This document shows, one piece after another, positions 7,909 through 15,433 of a stretch of 64,000 nucleotides of DNA. The position numbers and the translations under genes are program-made. The stretch is from an uncultured Eubacteriales bacterium. Its GTDB lineage: Bacteria > Bacillota > Clostridia > Peptostreptococcales > Anaerovoracaceae. Below the pieces are notes generated by a model. That model saw only the letters and a program-made list of their open reading frames with translations. It ran no database searches and was not told the origin of the DNA. The stretch spans positions 135,606-199,605 of the forward strand of contig UQNJ01000002.1 of the NCBI GenBank assembly GCA_900542295.1. The letters run 5' to 3'. Within the stretch, counting starts at the first letter, position 1; each line of letters starts with the position of its first letter.

Positions 7909-8111
7909 GCTGTGACCTCCTCTATACTTATTACACTTGCAGGGCATTCTTTTGCACATCTGCCGCATCCTACACATTTTTCCTTATCGATATGTGCTTT
8001 TATTCCTCTTAAAATTTCTATGGCATTTTTAGGGCAAACCTTTATACAGCACCCACATGCGACACAGCTGCTGTCTGCCGCAGCCTTTCGCTGTTTCTTT
8101 GTCATATTCAT
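7905..8111 (-). CDS. 2x[4Fe-4S] ferredoxin
   Basis: The 68-residue protein has two classical CxxCxxCxxxC motifs (CVACGCCIKVC and CVGCGRCAKEC), each followed by Pro, so it carries two low-potential clusters. It is a cytoplasmic electron carrier translated together with the NapH-like membrane protein through a 4-bp overlap. The start at 8111 has a GGGGAG site about 7 nt upstream. About 50 bp further upstream lies the first of three identical-architecture palindromes found at redox-gene promoters here. Size and motifs are ordinary for a clostridial ferredoxin. Confidence 0.9.
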   Translation of the reverse strand: MNMTKKQRKAAADSSCVACGCCIKVCPKNAIEILRGIKAHIDKEKCVGCGRCAKECPASVISIEEVTA

Positions 8112-8138
8112 ATACTCCCCTCTAAAACTTATGTATAT

Positions 8139-8180
8139 ATTTTATCACCCAATACTGATAATTTCTGTGACATAATCACT
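8139..8180 (-). promoter_or_regulatory. palindrome site 1 with -10 box, ferredoxin promoter
   Basis: On the minus strand AGTGATTATGTCACA (8166-8180) is a 15-bp inverted repeat (GTGAT/GTCAC). Exactly 21 nt after it comes TAAAAT (8139-8144), placing the palindrome centre near -41. No good -35 box is present, as expected of a class II activated promoter. The same arrangement occurs upstream of trxA and of the SDR gene. Confidence 0.65.
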
Positions 8181-8223
8181 TTTTAATTATTTCACCAAAT
8201 TATCCCAAATTATCTCCTTACCG

Positions 8224-8257
8224 AAAAAGCCCCCGAAAACCATAAGTCTTCGAGGGC
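8224..8257 (-). terminator. intrinsic terminator of trxA
   Basis: GCCCTCGAA (8249-8257) pairs with TTCGGGGGC (8229-8237) with one G-U pair, followed by five T (8224-8228), 14 bp past the trxA stop. Confidence 0.9.
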
Positions 8258-8270
8258 CTTTACAAACTTA

Positions 8271-8576
8271 TCATATCATTTCGAGAATTGCGTTCTTAGG
8301 TCTTGCACCCGTTGCCTGCTTAACGACCTTTCCGTCTCTCATAACCACTAAAGTAGGTATACTCATTATTCCAAACTGCCTTGCCAGTTCCTGCTGCTCA
8401 TCGACATTGACTTTGCATACCTTTATGTCCGAATGTTCTGCTGCAATTTCGTCTAAAACAGGTCCTACCATGCGGCACGGTCCACACCATGAAGCCCAAA
8501 AATCAAGCAGCACCGGTTTATCAGAGTTCATTACCTCTTTATTAAAATTGTCCATATTTATATTCACAACTGACAT
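8271..8576 (-). CDS. trxA: thioredoxin
   Basis: The 101-residue protein is a complete single-domain thioredoxin with the active-site motif WCGPC (Cys 31 and 34), the buried Asp in LLDFWASW and the cis-Pro in MSIPTLVVM. It reduces protein disulfides in the cytoplasm. The start at 8576 has GGAGG about 8 nt upstream. It is transcribed alone, with its own terminator. Its promoter has a good -10 box, a poor -35 box, and a palindrome centred near -41. No thioredoxin reductase gene is adjacent. Confidence 0.95.
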   Translation of the reverse strand: MSVVNINMDNFNKEVMNSDKPVLLDFWASWCGPCRMVGPVLDEIAAEHSDIKVCKVNVDEQQELARQFGIMSIPTLVVMRDGKVVKQATGARPKNAILEMI

Positions 8577-8620
8577 ATCATTTTCCTCCTTGTTTTCTTC
8601 CTTTTTTATTTTGTATTCTT

Positions 8621-8662
8621 ATTATATCTGAAAGATTTAAACTTTTCTGTGATATTATCACT
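8621..8662 (-). promoter_or_regulatory. palindrome site 2 with -10 box, trxA promoter
   Basis: AGTGATAATATCACA on the minus strand (8648-8662) is followed after exactly 21 nt by TATAAT (8621-8626). The -35 region is not recognisable, so an activator bound at the palindrome (centre about -41) is plausible. The palindrome overlaps the last codons of the rhodanese gene. Confidence 0.7.
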
Positions 8663-9050
8663 GTTTATCTGAAACAGTTTCTCCATCCCACTCATTTATA
8701 CCGCCAAACTCTACTATATTCGTATATCCTAAATTTACAAGTTTATCTGCCGCCTGCTTACTGCGGTTTCCACTTCGGCAATATATAAGAATCAGCTGAT
8801 CTTTGTCTGAAAGCTGCGCAATTTCTTCGTTTCCTATACTTTCATTTGGTATATTAACAGCTCCCGGAATATGTTTCTCTTTATATTCCTCTTCTGTTCT
8901 TACATCAAGGATCACATAATTGCTTTCTTCCTCCATCATTACTGCAGCCTCATCTTCAGTAATCTGCCTGTAACCGCCTGCATCGGCAGCGTTCTCTTTA
9001 CAACCTGTAAGCAGCATGAGCATAATAAGCATGACCGCTATTCTTTTCAT
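8658..9050 (-). CDS. rhodanese-domain lipoprotein
   Basis: The 130-residue protein starts with a lipoprotein signal: a hydrophobic stretch ending LLTGC, with Cys17 as the lipidated residue. A single rhodanese domain follows (VILDVRTEEEYKEKHIPGAV) with the active-site loop LIYCRSGNRS carrying the catalytic Cys. It is probably anchored outside the cytoplasmic membrane and handles sulfane sulfur or disulfides there. The start at 9050 was chosen because it places the signal peptide at the N-terminus with a GGGAG site upstream. A longer frame would add 15 residues that overlap the SDR gene. It follows the SDR gene by 19 bp, as an operon. Confidence 0.85.
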   Translation of the reverse strand: MKRIAVMLIMLMLLTGCKENAADAGGYRQITEDEAAVMMEEESNYVILDVRTEEEYKEKHIPGAVNIPNESIGNEEIAQLSDKDQLILIYCRSGNRSKQAADKLVNLGYTNIVEFGGINEWDGETVSDKQ

Positions 9051-9069
9051 CGCTTCGCTCCCGTCAGTT

Positions 9070-9816
9070 TCAAGTCCTTGCCATTCCGTCAACACTCAGC
9101 ACCACACCTGTAATATAAGATGCCTCGTCAGAAGCCAGAAATACGAAAGCATTTGCTATATCTTCAGGCTGTCCCAAACGGCGAAGAGGGATTTTTGCTG
9201 CTATAGGTTCTATTACCTCCTTAGGAACAGCTTTCATCATATCTGTCTCAATTACTCCCGGAGCCACCGCATTTACTCTTATACCTTTAGGTCCAAGCTC
9301 TCTTGCCAACGATACAGTAAGCCCATTTACAGCAAATTTTGAAGCCGGATATGCAAAACCGCTCGGCTGTCCTGAAATACTTACCATAGAAGAGGTTGAG
9401 AGGATTACACCTTTTCCTCTGCCTACCATACATTCTGCCGCTGCCCTCGTTGCGTTAAAAACGCCCTTAACATTTAAATCCATTACTTTATCAAATGTTT
9501 CTTCTGTATATTCCATGAAAGGTGTGCTTTCTGAAACTCCTGCGTTATTTACAAGAATATCTATGCATCCATGCCTTGCAGTTGCCTCCGCAAATGCTTC
9601 TCTTACAGATTCCAGATCTGCCAAATCCGGGCTTATTCCGCTTATCGAACTGTCCGGAAACTTTTCCTTGAGTTTAGCGACTGCTTTATCTGCCGACTGC
9701 TGTGTGCTGGCTGCCAATATAACCGTTGCACCTTCTTCAAGGAATTTTTCTGCTGTAGCAAAACCGATTCCGCGGCTTCCGCCTGTTATTACAGTAATTT
9801 TACCTTTAAGTCTCAT
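9070..9816 (-). CDS. short-chain dehydrogenase/reductase (FabG/BaiA-like)
   Basis: The 248-residue protein is a complete classical SDR. The cofactor motif is TGGSRGIG (about 10-17), the structural motif is NNAG, the catalytic Ser is in STSSMVS, and the YxxxK pair is YPASK. The C-terminal segment is ASYITGVVLSVDGM. The substrate cannot be read from sequence. General layout is that of FabG-type reductases; SPDLADLESV, GVFNATRAAAECM and the SVDG end are also reminiscent of BaiA bile-acid 3-alpha-hydroxysteroid dehydrogenases, but no other bai genes are nearby. The start at 9816 has AGGAGG 8 nt upstream; a GTG nine bases earlier lies within that site. Confidence 0.85.
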   Translation of the reverse strand: MRLKGKITVITGGSRGIGFATAEKFLEEGATVILAASTQQSADKAVAKLKEKFPDSSISGISPDLADLESVREAFAEATARHGCIDILVNNAGVSESTPFMEYTEETFDKVMDLNVKGVFNATRAAAECMVGRGKGVILSTSSMVSISGQPSGFAYPASKFAVNGLTVSLARELGPKGIRVNAVAPGVIETDMMKAVPKEVIEPIAAKIPLRRLGQPEDIANAFVFLASDEASYITGVVLSVDGMART

Positions 9817-9847
9817 ATTCAACACCTCCTGTGTTTTATGTGTTTTA

Positions 9848-9889
9848 AATATATATCAGCCGGATATCATTTTCAGTGATATTATCACA
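9848..9889 (-). promoter_or_regulatory. palindrome site 3 with -10 box, SDR-rhodanese promoter
   Basis: TGTGATAATATCACT on the minus strand (9875-9889) is the same 15-mer, in opposite orientation, as at trxA. Exactly 21 nt later comes TATATT (9848-9853). There is no convincing -35 box. The centre would be near -41. The site is 59 bp upstream of the SDR start. Confidence 0.7.
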
Positions 9890-9894
9890 AAATC

Positions 9895-10473
9895 TCAATA
9901 TTCCTTAACATTTAATTTTTCACACAACTTGGAATATATTCGCTCTACAAACCAACTTTCTGTAGATTTATTTTTTATATCATGTATATCTATCCAGCCT
10001 ACTTTACTGTTTTCGTCTGCTTTGATGCGAACAGGCTCATTTTCGTCTGCTTCAAGCAGAAAAGTAATATTAAAGTGGAGATGTGAAGAAACATATTCAC
10101 CACGCTTTTCATGACCCGAAACACCTAATATTTCAATCGAGAAAATATCATCACATAAAAACTTTGCCATTTTAAGTCCCGACTCTTCTTCTATTTCTTT
10201 CAAAACGACATGTTTTAAGTCCGGATTCCCATCTGCATGGCCGCCAAGCCACGCCCACGAATTATAAATATTGTGATACGCCATCAGAACTTTAGTTCTG
10301 CTTTGATTAACAATCCATCCGGAAGTAGTTATATGAGCATTCTTGTTCTGCCTTGTAAGGCACTCGCTCTTGCTTTTAAGATAATCCAATATTTCTATTT
10401 TATCTGCTTTCTCCTGTTCATTGAAAGGAGAATAATCCTCTATCTGTTTTATTAAATCGCTGCAACTACTCAT
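9895..10473 (-). CDS. Nudix hydrolase family protein
   Basis: The 192-residue protein has a Nudix fold. The Nudix box reads GGHADGNPDLKHVVLKEIEE with ESGL after it, keeping the catalytic helix pattern (R/K)EUxEExGU as KEIEEESGL. The first Glu of the consensus GX5E is replaced by Asn or Asp. An N-terminal extension of about 45 residues precedes the beta-strand ITTSGWIVNQSRTKVLMAYH. The substrate is unknown; this subgroup hydrolyses nucleoside diphosphate derivatives. The start at 10473 has a weak GAGG site. It is the first of several small accessory enzymes (Nudix, DHFR-like, GNAT) on the same strand with no clear common pathway. Confidence 0.85.
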   Translation of the reverse strand: MSSCSDLIKQIEDYSPFNEQEKADKIEILDYLKSKSECLTRQNKNAHITTSGWIVNQSRTKVLMAYHNIYNSWAWLGGHADGNPDLKHVVLKEIEEESGLKMAKFLCDDIFSIEILGVSGHEKRGEYVSSHLHFNITFLLEADENEPVRIKADENSKVGWIDIHDIKNKSTESWFVERIYSKLCEKLNVKEY

Positions 10474-10538
10474 ATTTCGTGCCTCTTTCCTATTGTAAGT
10501 TATGGAAAGTTTTTTTAATCCTCATTCAACAATAAAAT

Positions 10539-11069
10539 TTACCGATTTATATAAATCAAATCCACCATTCCGTTATATGAATGTGTGTCTGTCAATCTCA
10601 GCTTGATTTCATGATTTATATTTTCAAAAAGTTTGATTCCTCCGCCTAAAACAGTAGGTATCACAGTAATATAATATCTATCTATTACCTGTGCATTTAT
10701 CAGTTGGTGAATAAGGTTTGCACCCCCGCATATCCAAATACCTTTTCCCTCTTTATGCTTAAGCATTTTTGTTAATTCTGCCGGAGATTTGTCTGTAAAA
10801 GTAATATTTTTTGATGAAGACCCTTTCCTATGGGTGAATACATAAGATTCAAGTTCATCATATACCCATTCATCAGGTGAAAGTTCTGTAACAGTCTGAT
10901 TGTAAGTATTCCACCCCATTATTACTGTGTCGATTTCCTTTATAAATTCAGAATATGAATCTGCATTTTCAGTATCATCTTCGTGTCCCTGTATCCAATC
11001 GACTTTTCCATTATTATCTGCAATATAACCGTCAAGGCTCATCGCAATAAACAAAGTAACTTTTCTCAT
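10539..11069 (-). CDS. dihydrofolate reductase / RibD C-terminal family protein
   Basis: The 176-residue protein is a RibD_C/DHFR-fold reductase. It begins KVTLFIAMSLDGYIADNNG and has VIMGWNTYNQ, the NADPH-binding segment IWICGGANLIHQLI and YYITVIPTVLGGGIKLF. Proteins of this stand-alone type (YyaP/YwjB-like) are not true folate enzymes and their substrates are largely unknown. The start at 11069 has AGGAG 7 nt upstream. It lies between Nudix and GNAT genes with about 50-65 bp gaps, so operon membership is uncertain. Confidence 0.85.
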   Translation of the reverse strand: MRKVTLFIAMSLDGYIADNNGKVDWIQGHEDDTENADSYSEFIKEIDTVIMGWNTYNQTVTELSPDEWVYDELESYVFTHRKGSSSKNITFTDKSPAELTKMLKHKEGKGIWICGGANLIHQLINAQVIDRYYITVIPTVLGGGIKLFENINHEIKLRLTDTHSYNGMVDLIYINR

Positions 11070-11120
11070 TCCCTACTCCTCTGTCAATTTGATTTTATTT
11101 TAACCTTAATACAAGAGCCC

Positions 11121-11570
11121 TTATAAACGCATAGGTCTTTGCAGATAAATCATATCTATCAGCTTAATACCTGCCTCATATATCGGTTTGTCATAATTAT
11201 CTGTAAAGAAATTCTTTATGCTATGGCTTCTTACAAAACCGCAATTTTCGTAAAAAGGGATTGTCAAAGGACTGTCTCCCGTACCCACTTGCAGTATGCG
11301 GTAGCGGTTTTGATACTTATCAATGACAAAATCAATCAGCATCTTTCCGTACCCTTTCCGCTGATACATCTCATCAACAGCAATATTCTTAATTTCAAGA
11401 ATTCCGTCTCCTTCATCTGTTACAACACATTCGCCTTTTATTCCGTCATCATCAAGAACATACATAACACCTCTTTCAAGGTATTTTTCCACCATGTCTT
11501 TCTGTTCATCTGCCAATAACAACAGCTTTAAATATTTCAGTTTTTCTTCCCTAACTTCTGTAATTTTCAA
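11121..11570 (-). CDS. GNAT family N-acetyltransferase
   Basis: The 149-residue protein is a compact GNAT acetyltransferase. The acetyl-CoA binding motif A is IAVDEMYQRKGYGKMLIDFV (R/Q-x-x-G-x-G/A as QRKGYG), and motif B is ILQVGTGDSPLTIPFYENCG. It transfers acetyl from acetyl-CoA to an amine; the target is unknown. The start at 11570 overlaps the stop of the upstream TPR/DUF4261 gene by ATGA, so the two are co-translated. Length and motifs are normal. Confidence 0.88.
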   Translation of the reverse strand: MKITEVREEKLKYLKLLLLADEQKDMVEKYLERGVMYVLDDDGIKGECVVTDEGDGILEIKNIAVDEMYQRKGYGKMLIDFVIDKYQNRYRILQVGTGDSPLTIPFYENCGFVRSHSIKNFFTDNYDKPIYEAGIKLIDMIYLQRPMRL

Positions 11571-13189
11571 TTTAGCAATCCTGTTGAAAAATCTTTATTT
11601 CCTTTCGGTGTATCTGAATCATTTTCTGCCGACTCATATGAAATCTTGAGAGTCATTCCCGGCAGCGCCACACCCTCACTTAGAATTATACTATGCTTAT
11701 CGGTTTCAGAAAAACCTACAGTCTCGCCCGGCTCAAGCTTAACATCATATTCCAGCACATATGCCGCAATTCCCGACAGGAAATCGTGCAGTTCTTTCGG
11801 CTCTGCGGCAGCATTGAGAACCTCAATTTCTTCCTTACCGAACAGCTCCATGCCGTATGTATACGCACTCATACCTCTTTCACCGCTGTAAATGCCGAAC
11901 CATATCCAGTTATACAAAGGAAGTTCTCCTGCCTTCATCACGTCTGCAAAGTCTTCATAAAAATGCGGTTCAAATACTACACCGCTTGTATAGACACCTG
12001 TTGCATACTTCTGGCGACAGCACGCTGCTGTCAATTTAGCATACAGTTTGCCTCGTTCAATCAAATTATCTTCACCATGGCTTAATACTGCAACTATAAT
12101 ATGAGCCTTGTGATTCTTTGCCGTTTCTACTGCATCCGGCCACATATAATTATTCTCGGCATTTATTTCTGCTTCACCGTCAGGCACAGGCGCAGGCACC
12201 AGACTTATGGCTGCCATCATATTATCTGTTTCAAAGATAAGAGAATCATCCCGCTTTTCTTCTTCATCATCCTCTTCGGCTGTTATATTCCATTTCTCTT
12301 TTAAGTCCCTTTTGAGCTGCTCTTTGTCCCATTCTGCCTCAGCCATAATGATAAATCCTGCAAATACCCTATTGTTTACGGAAGTTTCTCTACTTCCTGT
12401 CTGTTCACCGCCATCTGCACCCAACTCCATCCGATGAGCCTCCTCGTTTATCGTTCCGTCCGGGTTAAGGAAGATTCTGAAATAGCGATCATCATCAGGC
12501 AACTTGTATATAAGCTCCGTACTGCAATCAAGGTTTATCGTAACAGTGTCAAGAATTCCGAATAAATCCTCAGACACATCATATACCAAAAGTCTTCCGT
12601 CCATGAGCCTTATGTTGATTTCTTCAAGCCACTCTGTTTTCAGCTTTGACATTCCGGCTTCGTTCATTCTGAATACAATTTCCACCCACTGTTCTCTAAT
12701 CATATAACGGAAATAACAGTACGGGTCATCCTTGACGTAGTTATCTGAGTTCTGTCCGAAAATCTCCCAAAATCTGTCCAGCCCATCGTTATCAACTCTT
12801 ATGCATGAAATTGATCTTAGTTTATCATCTGCATCTTCATCCAGTCCTTGCTGCAATGCTTTATCAGCCTCCGGGTTAATCCAGTGGTACTCCATCTGTT
12901 CCAATGTGTCTCCTGCTTCGATTTCTTTCTTAAGAGTGAGGAACTCATAATCTCCAGGTTCAAGGGCGAGACCTTGTTCACATGCTTCAACAGCTCCGTT
13001 CCTATCTCCGAAATGGCTGAGAAGCTTTCCGACCTGAAGCCATATCCACGGATAATCCGGTTCTTCTTTCGCACCTTTTAAGGCATATTCAAGAGCCTCA
13101 TTCAGCCTGCCGCAGTACATCAGAGCCACCGAATATCGATAATACCACATTGCGCAACCTTCGGCATTTTCTTCTGATGCTTGTTTCAT
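11567..13189 (-). CDS. TPR plus DUF4261 protein, possibly truncated at the 5' end
   Basis: The 540-residue frame opens with about two tetratricopeptide repeats (residues 15-85; GRLNEALEYALKGAKEEPDY). A middle region of unknown fold (100-230) follows, and about 270-520 is a DUF4261 domain (VFAGFIIMAEAEWDKEQL, NYMWPDAVETAKNHKAHIIV and GVVFEPHFYEDFADVM). Such proteins are common in Firmicutes; function is unknown. The ATG has no spaced ribosome-binding site: GGAAG abuts it. The upstream ATG that does have a good site is in another frame and encodes a receiver-like N-terminus. Homologs usually begin with more TPR sequence, so the 5' end looks rearranged. Stop overlaps the GNAT start. Confidence 0.75.
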   Translation of the reverse strand: MKQASEENAEGCAMWYYRYSVALMYCGRLNEALEYALKGAKEEPDYPWIWLQVGKLLSHFGDRNGAVEACEQGLALEPGDYEFLTLKKEIEAGDTLEQMEYHWINPEADKALQQGLDEDADDKLRSISCIRVDNDGLDRFWEIFGQNSDNYVKDDPYCYFRYMIREQWVEIVFRMNEAGMSKLKTEWLEEINIRLMDGRLLVYDVSEDLFGILDTVTINLDCSTELIYKLPDDDRYFRIFLNPDGTINEEAHRMELGADGGEQTGSRETSVNNRVFAGFIIMAEAEWDKEQLKRDLKEKWNITAEEDDEEEKRDDSLIFETDNMMAAISLVPAPVPDGEAEINAENNYMWPDAVETAKNHKAHIIVAVLSHGEDNLIERGKLYAKLTAACCRQKYATGVYTSGVVFEPHFYEDFADVMKAGELPLYNWIWFGIYSGERGMSAYTYGMELFGKEEIEVLNAAAEPKELHDFLSGIAAYVLEYDVKLEPGETVGFSETDKHSIILSEGVALPGMTLKISYESAENDSDTPKGNKDFSTGLLN

Positions 13190-13214
13190 CTTCCAATATC
13201 AATATTTTCCCCAT
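13098..13214 (-). other. 38-codon frame starting like a response-regulator receiver, overlapping the TPR gene
   Basis: ATG 13212-13214, with AAGGA 7 nt upstream, opens MGKILILEDETSIRRKCRR in a frame different from the TPR gene, ending at 13098. The first 14 residues match the first strand and acidic pocket of receiver domains (KILI-EDE-SIR); the rest matches nothing. It looks like the 5' end of a response-regulator gene joined out of frame to the TPR/DUF4261 gene by a deletion, though coincidence is possible. Confidence 0.4.
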
Positions 13215-13479
13215 ATATTATCCTTTTCATACTTTTTTAAAAACAAACGCATGGTAACGCATACATGCGCTTATTGTGTGTTGAAAACTTTACAAATTAA
13301 CCTCCTTCAAATTATACGCCTGCATTATTTATTCTGCAACATACAATCTTTTAACAAAACAATCTTCTTTATCATTTCTAATATTTTGCCCGGCTCTTTC
13401 AATTGCTTAAAATAAGCCCAAAATCTCATTGCCGGCTCTGTATCCGGCACTCCCTCACACTATATTCTTCACTTTTTAG

Positions 13480-13608
13480 TTTTAAAAAACACTCTTCAAA
13501 AGTTGCGTTATAAGAACGAAGCGACTTTTCTGAAGAACGAAGCGAAGTTTAAGATTGCATTTGGGGAAAGACCCTCTACCCAAAAGTTACTCAAAACAGT
13601 GTTTAAAA
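13480..13608. repeat. possible small structured or repeat element in a 540-bp gene-free stretch
   Basis: The gap 13190-13727 has no credible gene. Within it, imperfect terminal arms TTTTAAAAAACACT (13480-13493) and AGTGTTTAAAA (13598-13608) flank two copies of AGAACGAAGCGA (13513-13524 and 13534-13545, 21-bp period). A hairpin with TTGGG/CCCAA arms (13561-13583) and a repeated CAAAAGTT (13497-13504 and 13581-13588) are also present. The rest of the gap is AT-rich with no other signal except the tsf terminator. Confidence 0.4.
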
Positions 13609-13650
13609 TACGGTATTTTATGCTAAAATGCGAATTTTCTTTAGATAACT

Positions 13651-13696
13651 AAAAAACCCCTGAAATGCTTGATATATAAGCATTTTCAAGGGTTTT
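13651..13696 (-). terminator. intrinsic terminator of the rpsB-tsf operon
   Basis: AAAACCCTTGAAAATGCTT pairs with AAGCATTTCAGGGGTTTTTT across a short ATATATC loop, ending in a T run, about 30 bp past the tsf stop. Confidence 0.93.
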
Positions 13697-13727
13697 AAGA
13701 TTCTTTTTGAAATTTTACGAAATCAGA

Positions 13728-14642
13728 TTATTTACCCATCTGAGCTGCTACTTCTGCTGCGAAGTCCTCTTCTTTTTTTTCGATACCTTCGCCTACTTCG
13801 TATCTAACCATTTCTACAACCTGCATTGGCTTACCGATTTCTTTTGCCACGCTGTCAACATACTGAGCAACAGTCATGTCTCCGTTCTTTACGAACTTCT
13901 GATCAACAAGGCATACTTCCTTAAGAATAGCCTTAACTTTTCCCGGAATTATTCTTTCAAGCATAGCCTCAGGCTTACCTTCATTTAACAGCTGCTGTTT
14001 AGCTATTTCTTTCTCAGATTCCAGCCAAGCCTGATCTACCTGAGTTTCATCAACAAACTTAGGATTCATTGAAGCAACCTGCATTGCTACGTCCTTAGCA
14101 CAAACTGCGATTTCATCTTCTGATGCGTCAGTCTTGATACCTACAACTACGCCGATTTTACCGCCGCCGTGAATATATCCTGTGTAAACAACGCCATCTG
14201 TTGCCATCTTATGAAATCTTCTTACATTCATGTTTTCACCGATCTTGGCAATCTTGCTGTTGAGTGCATCAAGAACAGTTCCCTCACCCTCATAAGCCAT
14301 AGCCTTGAAAGCTTCGATGTCGTCTGATTCTGCTGTCAGAGCTAAATCAGCCAATTTATCTACGAATTCAACGAATTCTTCATTCTTTGCAACAAAGTCT
14401 GTTTCAGAGTTTACTTCTACGATTGCAGCCGCCTTGTTATCAGCAGAAAAAGCAACCTTCACAAGACCTTCCGCAGCGATTCTGCCTGCTTTTTTAGCAG
14501 CCTTTGCAAGACCTTTTTCTCTTAACAGTTCAACGGCCTTATCTATATCACCGTCAGTTTCTACCAGAACCTTTTTGCAGTCCATCATGCCTGCGCCGGT
14601 CATTTCTCTTAATTCTTTTACTAATTGTGCAGTTACTGCCAT
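13728..14642 (-). CDS. tsf: translation elongation factor Ts
   Basis: The 304-residue protein is a full-length EF-Ts, the guanine nucleotide exchange factor for EF-Tu. The N-terminal UBA-like domain reads LVKELREMTGAGMMDCKKVL and is followed by the core motif VEVNSETDFVAKNEEFVEFV, which contacts EF-Tu, and by YIHGGGKIGVVV. It follows rpsB by 29 bp and has a good ribosome-binding site (GGGAGG). A strong terminator lies after it, so the operon here is just rpsB-tsf; pyrH and frr, often next, are not downstream. Confidence 0.97.
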   Translation of the reverse strand: MAVTAQLVKELREMTGAGMMDCKKVLVETDGDIDKAVELLREKGLAKAAKKAGRIAAEGLVKVAFSADNKAAAIVEVNSETDFVAKNEEFVEFVDKLADLALTAESDDIEAFKAMAYEGEGTVLDALNSKIAKIGENMNVRRFHKMATDGVVYTGYIHGGGKIGVVVGIKTDASEDEIAVCAKDVAMQVASMNPKFVDETQVDQAWLESEKEIAKQQLLNEGKPEAMLERIIPGKVKAILKEVCLVDQKFVKNGDMTVAQYVDSVAKEIGKPMQVVEMVRYEVGEGIEKKEEDFAAEVAAQMGK

Positions 14643-14671
14643 TTTTTTATCCTCCCGAAATTCCTGATTGA

Positions 14672-15433
14672 TTATTCAGCGTCTTCCTCAGCTGCTGCTT
14701 CCACAACTTCTTCTGCCAGAGCTTCTTCCTCTGCTCCCTCATCAAAGCTTTCACCCTGGTTTGCTTCGATAACAGCATCTGCCATTCTGCCTGCTATAAG
14801 CTTAACTGCTCTGATAGCATCGTCATTTGCAGGTATTACATAATCAACATCGTCAGGGTCACAGTTTGTATCAACTATACCTATTACAGGAATTCCCAGA
14901 ATTCTTGCTTCCTTAACTGCAATTCTTTCTTTCTTAGGGTCTACTACAAATATAGCTCCCGGCATTTCAGGCATGTCTTTGATTCCGCCCAAGAACTTTT
15001 CCAGTTTGTCCATTTCCAGTCTGAGTTTAACTACTTCTTTCTTTGCAAGCTTATCGAAAGTTCCGTCTTCTTCCATTGTATGAAGATCAGCCAGTCTCTT
15101 GATTCTCTGAGCTATAGTCTTGTGGTTTGTCAGCATTCCGCCAAGCCATCTTTCACTTACAAAGTACTGTCCGCATCTTAAAGCTTCATCTCTGATAGCC
15201 TGCTGAGCCTGTTTCTTTGTTCCTACGAAAAGAATCGGCTTGCCTGTTTCTGCAACACTTCTCATGAAATCATAAGCTTCTTCGATTTTCTTTACAGTTT
15301 TCTGAAGGTCTATGATATAGATACCGTTTCTTTCTGTAAAGATGTAAGTAGCCATCTTAGGATTCCATCTTCTTGTCTGGTGTCCGAAATGTACACCTGC
15401 TTCTAAGAGCTGTTTCATTGAAATTACTGCCAT
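14672..15433 (-). CDS. rpsB: 30S ribosomal protein S2
   Basis: The 253-residue protein is S2: MKQLLEAGVHFGHQTRRWNP, then FTERNGIYIIDLQKTVKKIE, LFVGTKKQAQQAIRDEA and GIPVIGIVDTNCDPDDVDYV. The C-terminal tail is very acidic (EEEALAEEVVEAAAEEDAE), as in many Firmicutes. The start at 15433 has AAGGAGG 9 nt upstream; an in-frame start 48 nt earlier has none. It is preceded by a leader of about 215 nt that may carry autogenous control. Confidence 0.97.
   Translation of the reverse strand: MAVISMKQLLEAGVHFGHQTRRWNPKMATYIFTERNGIYIIDLQKTVKKIEEAYDFMRSVAETGKPILFVGTKKQAQQAIRDEALRCGQYFVSERWLGGMLTNHKTIAQRIKRLADLHTMEEDGTFDKLAKKEVVKLRLEMDKLEKFLGGIKDMPEMPGAIFVVDPKKERIAVKEARILGIPVIGIVDTNCDPDDVDYVIPANDDAIRAVKLIAGRMADAVIEANQGESFDEGAEEEALAEEVVEAAAEEDAE

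Noticed and set aside
8139..9889. The three palindromes as simple FNR or CRP sites
   Set aside because: FNR sites are TTGAT-N4-ATCAA and CRP sites TGTGA-N6-TCACA; here the arms match CRP better but the spacing is one base short, so I kept them as an unassigned operator.
9515..10114. 199-codon plus-strand open frame opposite SDR and Nudix genes
   Set aside because: It is antisense to well-supported genes, lacks a ribosome-binding site and has no domain; a codon-bias shadow.
13513..13545. Two direct repeats that might start a CRISPR array
   Set aside because: Only two copies of 12 bp at a 21-bp period, no spacers of constant length and no cas genes.
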